Source: Burkholderiaceae bacterium
GTDB taxonomy: Bacteria; Pseudomonadota; Gammaproteobacteria; Burkholderiales; Burkholderiaceae_E
Direction: 5' to 3'
Assembly: GCA_021166725.1 (NCBI GenBank)
Contig: JAJPES010000063.1
Span: forward strand, 43,330-107,329
Length of the DNA: 64,000 nucleotides
Shown here one piece after another: positions 48,401 to 57,638 of this stretch (the stretch's first letter is position 1; each line of letters starts with the position of its first letter). The notes beneath the pieces are model-generated. The model was not told the DNA's origin. It saw only the letters and a program-made list of their open reading frames with translations, and did not search any database. The position numbers and the translations under genes are program-made.

Positions 48401-49281
48401 CGCTTTTCGGAGACGATTTCCCATTGGCTCGAGTGATAGTGGTTCGCGCCGAGCCAGTCGACGGCACCGGGCGAGCCACCGAGCTCCGGGGCTTCGCGCC
48501 CGCAGAGCATGTCCCACGCCTGCCACTGGTACGAGTCGATCTCGCGCGCCAGCGCGTCGAGCGCGGCCTGCCGTTGCGGGTCGGCGGTGACGGGAGCCGC
48601 GACGTGGATCAGCGGTTCGACGTGCAGGAAGCGCACTTCTGAATCCAGTGCGCGGATTTCCTCGATTGCGCGCAGTGCCGCGCGCACGAGACGGCGCTTG
48701 ACGAGATAGCCGCTCTCGCGGCTGCTCTCGTCGCCGGAGGTGCTGGCGCAGTACGGATGCAACAGCCGGGACTCGCAGGCTGCCCAGGCGAGGAATCCGA
48801 TCTCGTTGATCGGGGTGACGAAGGCGCCGCGTTCATCGTGAGCGACCAGTTCCCGGGCAGCGGCGCCGGCGAAGCGTGCGAAACGTTCGATGAGCGTGTC
48901 GTCGAGCAGGCTGACGTCGTCGGGGGTGCCGTAGTGCATCAGCGTCCACAGCACCTGGATGCCGTGGCGCCGGGCGGCGGAGCGGATGGCGTGCAGCCGA
49001 CGCCAGTCGAAGTGTCCTGGCTGCGGTTCCGAGACGCGCCACCCGATGCTTTCGCGTACCGTTCGAATGCCGAGTCGAGCGGCGGCGGCGTAGTCCTCGT
49101 CGATCCGTTCGAGATGGGCGTTCGTGCGCGCCATGTCGAGATCGACGCCGGACCCGTTGCGATGATCCGCACCTTCGTAGCCGCCCATCCAGAACGAGCG
49201 AAACGGCGCAGCCGCCGCACCGTGCGTCTCCGACAGGGCAGTCGGCACGTGCACGGCGCCGCGCCGAACCGGGTACTGCAT
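45415..49281 (-). CDS. Three-domain protein: GH1-like glycosidase + GT4 glycosyltransferase + UDP-galactopyranose mutase/FAD amine-oxidase-like domain
   Basis: One uninterrupted 1288-codon frame. GH part: RESIGWRVSEPQPGHFDW, TPINEIGF, IVAETGHFG. GT part begins MPHLIVFSHLRWNFVRQRPQHLMSRLARRYPVLFVEEPV at 48009. FAD part: HLVIGAGPTGLSAAYHLGLAGETDVLLVERGKRVGGWCRS...NEKLWAVPLDEIETSWLGGRVPLPD. Confidence 0.88.
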   Translation of the reverse strand: MQYPVRRGAVHVPTALSETHGAAAAPFRSFWMGGYEGADHRNGSGVDLDMARTNAHLERIDEDYAAAARLGIRTVRESIGWRVSEPQPGHFDWRRLHAIRSAARRHGIQVLWTLMHYGTPDDVSLLDDTLIERFARFAGAAARELVAHDERGAFVTPINEIGFLAWAACESRLLHPYCASTSGDESSRESGYLVKRRLVRAALRAIEEIRALDSEVRFLHVEPLIHVAAPVTADPQRQAALDALAREIDSYQWQAWDMLCGREAPELGGSPGAVDWLGANHYHSSQWEIVSEKRLSWSERDPRRAQFSTLLATAWKRYGRPLIVAETGHFGAGRAQWLDDVAAEVARALDRGVPVHGLSLYPLVNRSDWDDENHWHDSGLWDVVRRERRFGDRPDGSRLLNLECAERLRSWQALLPRKQSTESNMPHLIVFSHLRWNFVRQRPQHLMSRLARRYPVLFVEEPVRSDGEPRLETHAGGPGVQVLRAHTPLAAAGFHDDQLPMLRSLLAGYLGEHGIDDYLVWCFTPMAVPLLGSMRPRALVYDCMDELSAFAAAPRQLGQREAALLKAADLVFTGGPSLHEARCAHRSEVHCMPSAVEALHFAPPPEAFESEEARDAAELQRDIAHPRLGFFGVVDERLDRELVARLADAHAEWQIVMVGPTAKIDPASLPRRPNLHWLGMQSYARLPFLLADWDLCLLPFAANAATRFISPTKTLEYMAAGKPIVSTAVKDVATLYGDVVALADDADGFVRACEALLDEAPAARSAREQRMAAHVAQCSWDRCVERIDELLQGHLARGTTPVAMRELAGLVNQDEALDAEPLAAAQRAPARRAQRDVRHLVIGAGPTGLSAAYHLGLAGETDVLLVERGKRVGGWCRSIEDGGFVFDCAGHIMFSNDPYVLELYDLLLGENLHWQNREAWIWSKGVHTRYPFQGSLHGLPPQVLEECLIGAIEARFGSIDGDAPAHAASPPANFLEFIHRVWGAGIAKHFAVPYNEKLWAVPLDEIETSWLGGRVPLPDLAQMIRGALVPTPAPMGPNARFGYPLRGGFQALMDAFVPRLRCELALETNVLHVSPRSRTVRLDDGRSVAFESLVSTMPLPQLVAACGDEAPETVRTAAAALRHVSVRCVNLGIGRERLSDKHWIYYPEETVFHRIFLQGNASPHNNPPGGFGLICEISYSEHKPLPCDGAALVERVVDDCRRVGIVGADDPVLVANQIDMPYAYVVYDHARAANVQTIRDWFAQFGVILAGRYSEWEYYNSDHAFIAGRRAGEQALAADARRLRTASA

Positions 49282-49351
49282 CGAAGCCTCGAAGGTTGCC
49301 GATGATGGAGCGGCGCAGCAATCGGCGTGCCGCTTCGCGTCGCGGCAGGCG

Positions 49352-50422
49352 TCAGATGGAAGTGCGGGTGTTGCGCGTGTTGTGTGAACGGACGCCGGAT
49401 GCGAGCGTCGAGCCGGCGGCACCGCCCAGCAGCAACCGGTCGAAATACTCGATCGTGCGCGCGAGGCCGGCGCGCAGCGATACGGCGGGCTGCCAGGCGA
49501 GTTCGTCGCGCGCGCGGGCGAGATCGGGGCGGCGCTGCGCCGGGTCGTCCACCGGCAAGGGTTCGAAGACGATCGGCGAAGCCGAGGCAGTGAGCTCGAG
49601 AACCAGGCGTGCGAGGTCGATCATCCGCGTTTCGTTCGCGTTGCCGATGTTGATCGGACCGGTCAACCGGGGAGGCGTGTCGGCCAGGCGCAGCAGCGCG
49701 GCGACCGTGTCGTCCACGTAGCAGAACGAGCGCGTCTGCGTGCCGTCGCCGTACAGCGTGATCGGCTCGCCGCACAGTGCCTGCACGATGAAGTTCGACA
49801 CGACCCGTCCGTCGTCCGGGTGCATGTTCGGGCCGTAGGTGTTGAAGATGCGGGCGATCTTGATCGGCGTTCCGTATTGCCGGTGAAAGTCCATGAACAG
49901 CGTCTCGGCGCAGCGCTTGCCTTCGTCGTAGCACGCGCGAGGGCCGATCGGGTTGACGTGTCCCCAGTACGCTTCGGTCTGCGGATGCACGGCAGGGTCG
50001 CCGTAGACCTCGCTGGTCGAGGCCTGCAGGATCGGCACCTGCAACCGGTGCGCGAGTTCCAGCAGGTGCAGCGCGCCCAGCACGTTGACCTTCGCCGTGT
50101 AGACCGGATCGACCTGGTAGTGCCGCGGCGACGCCGGACACGCGAAGTTCAGGATCAGGTCGCAGTCGAGCTGCAGCGGCTCGACGATGTCGTGCTCCAC
50201 GATCGTGAACCGCGGCCTGGAGGCGAGCGGCCGCACGTTCGCGCGCGATCCGGTGCGGAAATTGTCGACGCACAGCACGCAGTTGCCGGCTTCGAGCAGG
50301 CGCGCGCAGACGTGCGAGCCGATCAGTCCGGCGCCGCCGGCGACCAGAACCCGTCGGGTTCCCGACCCTCCCGACCTGGCCGCCGGCCGCGTTCGCCTCG
50401 TTCCTGCACTGTCGATTCGCAT
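49352..50422 (-). CDS. NAD-dependent epimerase/dehydratase, UDP-glucuronate decarboxylase (UDP-xylose synthase)-like
   Basis: [41 protein letters not shown]...[25 protein letters not shown]...[15 protein letters not shown]...[27 protein letters not shown]. Confidence 0.93.
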   Translation of the reverse strand: MRIDSAGTRRTRPAARSGGSGTRRVLVAGGAGLIGSHVCARLLEAGNCVLCVDNFRTGSRANVRPLASRPRFTIVEHDIVEPLQLDCDLILNFACPASPRHYQVDPVYTAKVNVLGALHLLELAHRLQVPILQASTSEVYGDPAVHPQTEAYWGHVNPIGPRACYDEGKRCAETLFMDFHRQYGTPIKIARIFNTYGPNMHPDDGRVVSNFIVQALCGEPITLYGDGTQTRSFCYVDDTVAALLRLADTPPRLTGPINIGNANETRMIDLARLVLELTASASPIVFEPLPVDDPAQRRPDLARARDELAWQPAVSLRAGLARTIEYFDRLLLGGAAGSTLASGVRSHNTRNTRTSI

Positions 50423-50441
50423 GGTCGGCTCCGTTGGTCCG

Positions 50442-51410
50442 TCACAGGAAGAGCACGCGATGGCGAACCGACGCGACGCTTCGCCAGAACACCGAAGCGA
50501 GCGGGATCGCCGCCGACGTGATCGCCATCTCGGCCACGTGCCGTGGCGAGTGCGTGGTGCCGCGCAGTCGCTTCGAAGTGAGATACAGCGTGACGAGCAG
50601 CCACGGGACCAGCGCGACGAGCGCGCCGAGAGGCCGGCCGGTCGCCGTCGCGAGGATCGCCGCCAGTACCGAGGCGGCGGCCACGTAGTACTCGATCGGC
50701 GGCATGCGCCGGATGCGCTGCCGGTACAGGCGCGGGTGCTTGCGATAGAGCAGCGCGTCGAACACGACCTTGCGTTGCTGCGCCAGGCTCACTCCGAAAC
50801 CCGCCTCGCGCACCGGATGCACGACGAGTGCATCGGGCGCGCGCTCGATTCGGCAGCCGGCTTCGAGCAGCCGGAAATGCAGATCGGAGTCCTCGCGCCA
50901 GGCCGACGTGAAGCGCTCGTCGAAGCCGCCGATGCGTTCGAGCACGTCGCGTCGCACGAAGCAGTTCGCAGTGACGAACTCGGCGCGCGTGAGGCCGGCG
51001 GCGTCCTTCTCGTAATCGGTAGGGCGCTGCGGCAGCGGCATCTCGATGCGCCCGGTGACCGCGCTCGCGCCGGCGGCGAGGGCGTGCAGCCCTGCGAGCA
51101 GCCAGCGCCGGTCGGGAACCGTGTCGTCGTCGGTGAATGCGATGATCTCGCCGGATGCGGCCCGCCATCCGGCGTTGCGCGCGCCGGCAGCGCCCTGCGT
51201 CTCGCGCACCGGCACATAGCGCAAGGCGCAGCGGCCGCGTGCCTGCAGCCGGTCGACGAGCGTCTGCACCGCTTCCGCGGGCGCGTCGTCGGCGACGACG
51301 ATCTCGTACAGCGCGGGGTGCAACGTCTGCGCGAGCAGTGCGTCCAGACAGCGCGCGAGCAGCGCCGGCCGGCGAAAGGTGGGAACGACGACCGAGACGA
51401 GCACGCTCAC
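50442..51410 (-). CDS. Glycosyltransferase family 2 protein (GTG start)
   Basis: [44 protein letters not shown]...[31 protein letters not shown]...[13 protein letters not shown]. Confidence 0.93.
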   Translation of the reverse strand: MSVLVSVVVPTFRRPALLARCLDALLAQTLHPALYEIVVADDAPAEAVQTLVDRLQARGRCALRYVPVRETQGAAGARNAGWRAASGEIIAFTDDDTVPDRRWLLAGLHALAAGASAVTGRIEMPLPQRPTDYEKDAAGLTRAEFVTANCFVRRDVLERIGGFDERFTSAWREDSDLHFRLLEAGCRIERAPDALVVHPVREAGFGVSLAQQRKVVFDALLYRKHPRLYRQRIRRMPPIEYYVAAASVLAAILATATGRPLGALVALVPWLLVTLYLTSKRLRGTTHSPRHVAEMAITSAAIPLASVFWRSVASVRHRVLFL

Positions 51411-53191
51411 GAGCGGCCTCGTTGCGTCGCGTCGCGCGCGCCGGCGGGCGCCGCCTGCTTGCGCAACAGGAACGAGCCGATGACGAGCGCGTCGAGCGGC
51501 GACGTCCAGAAGCACTCGATCGCATCGCGCGGCGAGCAGACAATCGGCTCACCGCGCGTGTTGAACGACGTGTTGATCAGCACCGGCACGCCCGTGCGCT
51601 GCTCGAAGGCGGTCAACAGCCGGTGCAGCAGCGCGTTCTGTTTCGCGTTCACCGTCTGCACGCGCGCCGTGCCGTCGAAATGCGTGACCGCCGGGATGCG
51701 GCGCGCCTGCTCGGGCGGAACGTCGTAGACGAACAGCATGAACGGGGCCTGCAACGGTGTTTCGGCTTCGATGCCGCGGCCCTCGCGCGCGAACCAGTGC
51801 GCGGCGCGCTCCTCGGCGACCACCGGCGCCACCGGGCGGAAGTCTTCGCGGTCCTTGATCTCGTTCAGTCGAGCCTGCATCGCCGCGTCGATCGGCGAGG
51901 CGAGGATCGATCGTGCGCCCAGCGCGCGCGGACCGAACTCCATGCGTCCCTGGAACCAGCCGAGCACCAGGCCGTCGGCGAGCAGGTCGGCGGCGCGCGA
52001 CGCGACATCATCGAGTCGCTCGTAGGGCAGCTTCGACGAGCGCAGGAAAGCTTCGACCTCGTCGTCGTCGTATTCGGGACCGAGGTAGGCGTGTTGCATC
52101 GACCAGCTGCGCCGGCCGCCGCGCTCGCGGTAGTCGATCCACAGCGCCGCGCCGAGTGCAGTGCCGGCGTCGCCCGCCGCCGGCTGCACCCAGACTTCGT
52201 CGAAGGCGCTGCGATCGCGCACGCGCGCATTGAGCACGCAGTTCAGCGCGACGCCACCGGCCATCGCGAGCTGCGTCATGCCGCTTTCGCGCTGCAGCCA
52301 GCCGACCATCTCCAGCACGGTCTCCTCGAGCACCTTTTGCAGCGAGTGCGCGATGTCCCGGTGACGCGCTTCGAAGGGTGCTCCCCGCTCGCGCGGGGCG
52401 CCGAGCAACTCGGCAAGTCGCGTGCGGTGCACCGTGTAGCGTCCGTCGTTTCCGAAGCGCACGACTTCGCGGAAGGCCGGCAGCAGCGTCGGACGACCGT
52501 AGGAGGCGAGCGCCATCACCTTGTACTCGTCGGACGAGTGCAGGAAGCCGAGGTGGCGCGTGACGTCCTCGTAGAGCAGTCCCAGCGAATCGGGCAGGTC
52601 GATCTGTCCGAGACGCTGGTAGGCGCTACCGTCGAAGGCACCGTAGCTCGTCGTCGCCCGTTCGCCGCGCCCGTCCATCGTGAGCACCGCGCAGCGCTCG
52701 AAGGGCGCCGCGAGAAACGCGCTCGCCTCGTGCGCAAGATGGTGCTCGACGAACTCCCAGCGCGCGGCGATGTCCTCGTGATGCAGGCCGCGGAAGCGGC
52801 GCTGCAGATGATGCGGCGCGCCACCGGCCAGCTGGCGCGGCGCGTTCACCACGGAGGCGACGAACAGCGGATGCCACGGGTCGTCGCCGGCGGCTGCGTG
52901 TGCCGAAGGCTGCATCGGCAGTACGAGTTGCCCGTCGACGGTATCGACGCCGAGCAGCGACGGGTCGTACGAATAGGCGATGCGATCGACGTCGCGCAGT
53001 TCGATGCCGGCCGTCGCCAGGCAGAAGTCGATCGCATCGAACGGCAGCTGCCAGGTCGAGAACGGCACCGGACGCTTGCCGTGCTTGATGCGCGTGAAGC
53101 GCTCGTCCTCCGCCGCGGCGACGACTTCGCCGTCGACGATCAGCGCGGCTGCGGAGTCGTGATAGGCGGCGTTGATTCCGAGCGTGTGCAA
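51407..53191 (-). CDS. Carbamoyltransferase (NodU/CmcH family), TTG start
   Basis: LGINAAYHDSAAALIVDGEVVAAAEDERFTRIKHGKRPVP...EHHLAHEASAFLAAPFERCAVLTMDGRGERATT...GGVALNCVLNARV...GRMEFGPRALGARSILA...LINTSFNTRGEPIVCSPRDAIECF. Confidence 0.96.
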   Translation of the reverse strand: MHTLGINAAYHDSAAALIVDGEVVAAAEDERFTRIKHGKRPVPFSTWQLPFDAIDFCLATAGIELRDVDRIAYSYDPSLLGVDTVDGQLVLPMQPSAHAAAGDDPWHPLFVASVVNAPRQLAGGAPHHLQRRFRGLHHEDIAARWEFVEHHLAHEASAFLAAPFERCAVLTMDGRGERATTSYGAFDGSAYQRLGQIDLPDSLGLLYEDVTRHLGFLHSSDEYKVMALASYGRPTLLPAFREVVRFGNDGRYTVHRTRLAELLGAPRERGAPFEARHRDIAHSLQKVLEETVLEMVGWLQRESGMTQLAMAGGVALNCVLNARVRDRSAFDEVWVQPAAGDAGTALGAALWIDYRERGGRRSWSMQHAYLGPEYDDDEVEAFLRSSKLPYERLDDVASRAADLLADGLVLGWFQGRMEFGPRALGARSILASPIDAAMQARLNEIKDREDFRPVAPVVAEERAAHWFAREGRGIEAETPLQAPFMLFVYDVPPEQARRIPAVTHFDGTARVQTVNAKQNALLHRLLTAFEQRTGVPVLINTSFNTRGEPIVCSPRDAIECFWTSPLDALVIGSFLLRKQAAPAGARDATQRGRS

Positions 53192-53291
53192 GGCGGCTTC
53201 GCCTCCGGTGAGTCGGTGGACCTGCGCGGTCCACGACTACCCCGACGACGGAGAACCGCGCGCCCGGTACGTTGCAGGCGGCGTGCCCGGC

Positions 53292-54278
53292 TCAGGCGCG
53301 CGGTGCGTTCCAGTGAGCGTCGAGCGCTCGCATCTCGTCCCACGCCTGACGGTATTCGGCAGCGAGCCGATCGATGTACGCAGCGGCCGGCCGGATCTCG
53401 TCGATCGCGCCGATACCCTGGCCGCAGCCCCAGATCGTCTTCCACGCTTTCGGCTTTTCGCCGGAGCCGAAGTTCATCTTCGACGGATCGCTGCTCGGCA
53501 GGTTGTCGGGATCGAGTCCCGCGTTGCGGATCGACGACTTCAGGTAGTTGCCGAGCACGCCGGTGAAGAGATTCGTATAGACGATGTCCTGCGCGCCGCT
53601 GTCGACGATCGCCTGCTTGTAGGCCGCGTCGGCGCGTGCTTCCTCGGTGGCGATGAACGCCGAACCGATATACGCGAGGTCGGCGCCGGTGGCCTGCGCG
53701 GCGAGCACGCCGCGCCCGGTGGCGATCGCGCCCGACAGCAGCAGCGGACCGTCGAACCAGGCGCGGATCTCCTGCACCAGCGCGAACGGCGAATGCCCTC
53801 CGGCATGTCCGCCTGCACCGGCGGCGACCGCGATCAAGCCGTCGGCGCCTTTCTCGATCGCCTTGCGCGCGAAGCTGTCGTTGATGACGTCGTGCAGGAC
53901 GATGCCTCCGTACGAATGAACGGCGTCGTTGACGTCGGTGCGCGCTCCCAGCGACGTGATGACGATCGGCACGCGATGCTTCACGCACAGCTCGAGATCG
54001 TGCTCGAGCCGGTCGTTCGAGCGGTGCACGATCTGGTTGACGGCGAAGGGTGCCGAGGGTCGCTCGGGATGCGCGCGGTCGTGGGCGGTCAGCGTTTCGC
54101 GAATCAGCGTCAGCCACTCGTCGAGCTGCTCGGCCGGCCGCGCGTTCAGCGCGGGAAACGAACCGACGATTCCCGACGTGCATTGCGCGAGCACGAGCGC
54201 AGGGTTCGAGACGATGAACATCGGCGCAGCAACGATCGGCAGTCGCAGGCGCTCGGCAAGGATGGGGGGAAGACTCAT
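53292..54278 (-). CDS. Nitronate monooxygenase / 2-nitropropane dioxygenase family flavoprotein
   Basis: LAERLRLPIVAAPMFIVSNPALVLAQCTSGIVGSFPALNAR...GADGLIAVAAGAGGHAGGHSPFALVQEIR...LLLSGAIATGRGVLAAQATGADLAYIGSAFIATEEA. Confidence 0.93.
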   Translation of the reverse strand: MSLPPILAERLRLPIVAAPMFIVSNPALVLAQCTSGIVGSFPALNARPAEQLDEWLTLIRETLTAHDRAHPERPSAPFAVNQIVHRSNDRLEHDLELCVKHRVPIVITSLGARTDVNDAVHSYGGIVLHDVINDSFARKAIEKGADGLIAVAAGAGGHAGGHSPFALVQEIRAWFDGPLLLSGAIATGRGVLAAQATGADLAYIGSAFIATEEARADAAYKQAIVDSGAQDIVYTNLFTGVLGNYLKSSIRNAGLDPDNLPSSDPSKMNFGSGEKPKAWKTIWGCGQGIGAIDEIRPAAAYIDRLAAEYRQAWDEMRALDAHWNAPRA

Positions 54279-54364
54279 GGCGGCTCCGTTTCCGTGGCAG
54301 CGCGCATGGTGCCAGTTTTCGCGCCCGCTACAATCCGGCCGATGCCCGCCCGAGCCGTCGCCGC

Positions 54365-55606
54365 GTGATCGCCGTTTCCCGTCCCGGGCCGGGGCGCGTC
54401 GAGAGCGAGGTTGCGCGCGCCGGCGTCGTCGTGCTGGCGGGCCTTACTTCCGCGATGCAGATCGGCAAGCTGCCGCCGACGCTGCCGATCCTGCAGGCGG
54501 AGTTCCAGCTGTCGCTGGTGCAAGTCAGCTGGATGGTGTCGCTGTTCATGCTCGGGCCGGCGCTGATCGGTGCCGTTGCGGGCTCGGTGGCCGATCGCTT
54601 CGATGCCCGGCGCACGATGATCACCGGACTCCTGCTCAGCGCAGTCACCAGCGCGTTCGGCGCGTTCGCGTCGTCGCCCGGCGCACTGTTCGCCAGCCGG
54701 GCGCTCGAGAGCATCAGCTATCTGGTGACGGTGCTTCCCGCGCCGGCGCTGATCGCGGGCCTCGTGCCGCGCGCCCGGGTGCGCGGCTGGCTCGGCGTGT
54801 GGTCCGCGTACATGCCCGCGGGCATGGGAATCGCGTTGCTTGCGACGCCTGCGCTGACGGGTGTCATCGGCTGGCGAGGCGTCTGGCTCGCATGCGCGGT
54901 GCTCGCGGCGCTCGCCGCGGTACTCGTTGCGCGAATCGCGCACATTCGTCCGCCGACGGACGCAGTCGAGGCAGCGCCTTCGCTCGGCGATGGCGTCCGC
55001 GTCGCCGCGCTGGTGCAACAGACGTTGTGCTCGGCAGGGCCCTGGTTGCTCGCGCTGTGCTTCCTCTTCTACGCGGGTCAGTTCACTGCGATCTTCAGCT
55101 TTCTGCCGAGCATCTACCAGGACGCGGGGTTGTCGGCGCAGTGGAGCGCGACGTTGACCGCGATCGCCGTGATGATCAGCATGGCCGGCAATCTGGCGGC
55201 CAGTTACCTGCTGCAACGCGGCGCCTCGCGCGGAGCGCTGGTGGCGGTCGCAGGTCTTGCGATGGCCGGCTGCGCCTGGCTTGCGTTCGGCAGTTCGTCC
55301 GGCTTCGTGCTGCGCTACGTGGCGATCCTGCTGTTCGCAACGTCGGCAGGAGTGATTCCGGGAACACTGTTCGCCACCGTCCCGTCGTACGCGCCGTCGC
55401 ACGATGCGATCTCGACGACCGTGGGCATGATGCAGCAGGGATCGAGCCTCGGGCAGTTGTTATTGCCTCCCGCCGTGGCCGCGCTTGCGCAGTACAGCGG
55501 CGGGTGGCAGTCGATCTGGATCGCCACCGGGGCGGCGGCGATGGTCACCGTGGCGATCGGAGCGGCGATGAGGAGCTACGAGCGTTCGCATCGGCGATCC
55601 GGCTGA
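54365..55606 (+). CDS. MFS transporter (CynX/NimT-like)
   Basis: About 12 hydrophobic segments; LQAEFQLSLVQVSWMVSLFMLGPALIGAVAGSVADRFDARRTMITGLLLSA. Confidence 0.88.
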   Translation: MIAVSRPGPGRVESEVARAGVVVLAGLTSAMQIGKLPPTLPILQAEFQLSLVQVSWMVSLFMLGPALIGAVAGSVADRFDARRTMITGLLLSAVTSAFGAFASSPGALFASRALESISYLVTVLPAPALIAGLVPRARVRGWLGVWSAYMPAGMGIALLATPALTGVIGWRGVWLACAVLAALAAVLVARIAHIRPPTDAVEAAPSLGDGVRVAALVQQTLCSAGPWLLALCFLFYAGQFTAIFSFLPSIYQDAGLSAQWSATLTAIAVMISMAGNLAASYLLQRGASRGALVAVAGLAMAGCAWLAFGSSSGFVLRYVAILLFATSAGVIPGTLFATVPSYAPSHDAISTTVGMMQQGSSLGQLLLPPAVAALAQYSGGWQSIWIATGAAAMVTVAIGAAMRSYERSHRRSG

Positions 55607-55717
55607 GCGCGGTCGCCGCGAGCGCTCGTTGCGCGGCGTTGCGAAGGTCGCGGTCGAAATCCATCGTGATCCAATGGGCCGCCGTCTCCCGCGAGGCGCG
55701 GGAATCGACGATCCCGG

Positions 55718-56893
55718 TCAGTCCTCGACGTCCGACAACATCACGTACTGCTCGGCGATCGACCGCTGGGCCGCCTCTGATCGCGCGATGTACTCGAGCT
55801 CCGCCATCTGCACGCCCCGGTCGAATGGCGACTGTTCTGCGAAGCGGTGCAGCAGGCCGGTCATGTAGGTCGAGAAGCGGATCGTCTTCCAGACGCGCAG
55901 ACCGCATTGCTCGCTGTAGCGGTCGAGCTCGGCGCGCGAGCGGCCGCCGAAGTACTGCCCCATGCCGCGCGCGAGCAAGCGCGCATCGGCCACCGCCATG
56001 TTCAGGCCCTTTGCGCCGGTGGGCGGCACGATATGCACGGCGTCGCCTGCCATGTAGAGGTTTCCGTGCTGCATCGGGCTCGCGATGAATGCTCGCAACT
56101 GCGCCATGTCGCGCTGGAAGATCTCGCCTTCGGTCACTTCGATTCCGCGCTCGTCGAACATGCGCGCATGCAACTCGTTCCAGATCTTCGCGTCGGACCA
56201 GTTCTCGGGCCGATCGGACGACGGTACCTGCAGATACAGGCGGGATACGCTGCGCGAACGCCGGCTGCACAGCGCGAAACCGCGGTCGTGGTTGGCGTAG
56301 GTCATGTCGGGCAAGGGCGGCGCCTTGGCCAGAATACCGAGCCAGGCGAAGTCGTAACTGCGTACGTAATTCGTGATCGCGCTCTCGGGGACGGACGCGC
56401 GCGAGATGCCATGGAATCCATCGCATCCCGCGACGAACACGCAGTCGAGTGTCTTGTCCGCTCCCTGGCGGCGGTAGTGCACGCGCGGCGACGAGGTGTC
56501 GAGTCCTTCGAGGCGCACGACTTCCGCATCGAACAGCAGCGGATCGCCGGCTGCGAGGCGGGCGGCAACGAGGTCCTTCACCACTTCCTGCTGGCCATAG
56601 ATGCAGACGTTGCGCCCGACCAGCGACGGGAAGTCCATGTGGATCGTGCGCCCCCGGAAACGGATGTCCAGGCCCTTGTCGACCAGCCCTTCGCGCGCCA
56701 TGCGTTCGCCCAGGCCGAGGCGGTTCAGCGTGTCGATGGTGCCCGCTTCGAGTACGCCGGCGCGCACGCGTGCCTCGACGTGCTCGCGGCTGCGCGCCTC
56801 GAGCACGACGGATTCGATATTCTGCCGCTGGAGGAGATGGGCGAGAAACAGGCCGGCGGGCCCGGCTCCGATGATGGCGACCTGCGTCTTCAT
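55718..56893 (-). CDS. pobA: 4-hydroxybenzoate 3-monooxygenase
   Basis: MKTQVAIIGAGPAGLFLAHLLQRQNIESVVLEARSREHVEARVRAGVLEAGTIDTLNRLGLGERMAREGLVDKGLDIRF...YMAGDAVHIVPPTGAKGLNMAVADARLLARGM. Confidence 0.95.
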   Translation of the reverse strand: MKTQVAIIGAGPAGLFLAHLLQRQNIESVVLEARSREHVEARVRAGVLEAGTIDTLNRLGLGERMAREGLVDKGLDIRFRGRTIHMDFPSLVGRNVCIYGQQEVVKDLVAARLAAGDPLLFDAEVVRLEGLDTSSPRVHYRRQGADKTLDCVFVAGCDGFHGISRASVPESAITNYVRSYDFAWLGILAKAPPLPDMTYANHDRGFALCSRRSRSVSRLYLQVPSSDRPENWSDAKIWNELHARMFDERGIEVTEGEIFQRDMAQLRAFIASPMQHGNLYMAGDAVHIVPPTGAKGLNMAVADARLLARGMGQYFGGRSRAELDRYSEQCGLRVWKTIRFSTYMTGLLHRFAEQSPFDRGVQMAELEYIARSEAAQRSIAEQYVMLSDVED

Positions 56894-57588
56894 GCGCCGG
56901 CGATCGGAGTTGCGGGCAGGAGGATCTCGTCGAGCAGTTCGTCCGCAGTGACGACGTCGCCGAAGCTCTGGTAGACCGTCTGGAAGCCGACGTCGTGGTC
57001 GTCATCGAACCGCGCGGCATTCGCATCGGCGACCATCGCCACGCGGTAATCGAGCATCATTGCATCGCGCGCGGAGGTCTCGCAGCAGAAGTTGGTGAGC
57101 ATTCCCGCAATGGCGACGTTGCGGATTCCGAGCGCTTCCAGCTGCTGCGGCAGGTCGGAGTATTTCGGAATGAACGCGCTGAATCGCTGCTTTTCAGCGT
57201 AGATGTCGCCCGCCTGCGGGCGGAGATCGGCGTGGAGTTCCTGCCCTGGGTGCCCTTTCGTCAGGTTGTCGCGGTGACGACGCGCGTTCTCCGGCGTGAA
57301 GAAGTAGTCGTGATAGAGCGGCCAGAGGCTTCTGCCGTTGTCGCCGGCCACCATCTTCACCCAGGCGACGCGTGCGCCGCGTTCGCGAAAAGCGCGCGCC
57401 AGGCGATCGATGGCCGGGAGTATCGCCACGGCCGCGGGCACGTCGCGAACGTAGAACTCCTGCATGTCGATGACGACCAGCGCGCTCTCGCGCGGTTCGA
57501 AGCGCTCGAACACGCGCCGTCGGCCGCGCTTCTTCATCACGCGGTCGATGACGTACTGAGGCATTTTGAACGGGACGGAGTGAACCAT
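56890..57588 (-). CDS. Isochorismatase-family cysteine hydrolase
   Basis: ESALVVIDMQEFYVRDVPAAVAILPAIDRLARAFRERGARVAWVKM...KQRFSAFIPKYSDLPQQLEALGIRNVAIAGMLTNFCCETSARDAMMLDYRVAMVADA. Confidence 0.92.
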   Translation of the reverse strand: MVHSVPFKMPQYVIDRVMKKRGRRRVFERFEPRESALVVIDMQEFYVRDVPAAVAILPAIDRLARAFRERGARVAWVKMVAGDNGRSLWPLYHDYFFTPENARRHRDNLTKGHPGQELHADLRPQAGDIYAEKQRFSAFIPKYSDLPQQLEALGIRNVAIAGMLTNFCCETSARDAMMLDYRVAMVADANAARFDDDHDVGFQTVYQSFGDVVTADELLDEILLPATPIAGA

Positions 57589-57593
57589 GTCGC

Positions 57594-57605
57594 ATCACAT
57601 GTGAT
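57594..57605. promoter_or_regulatory. Perfect 12-bp palindrome ATCACATGTGAT
   Basis: Located 6-17 nt upstream of the 57588 ATG, between the hydrolase-pobA pair and the upstream TRAP gene. Confidence 0.4.
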
Positions 57606-57638
57606 TTCGGCTCGGGACTGCCATCCTCGGACAGTTTG

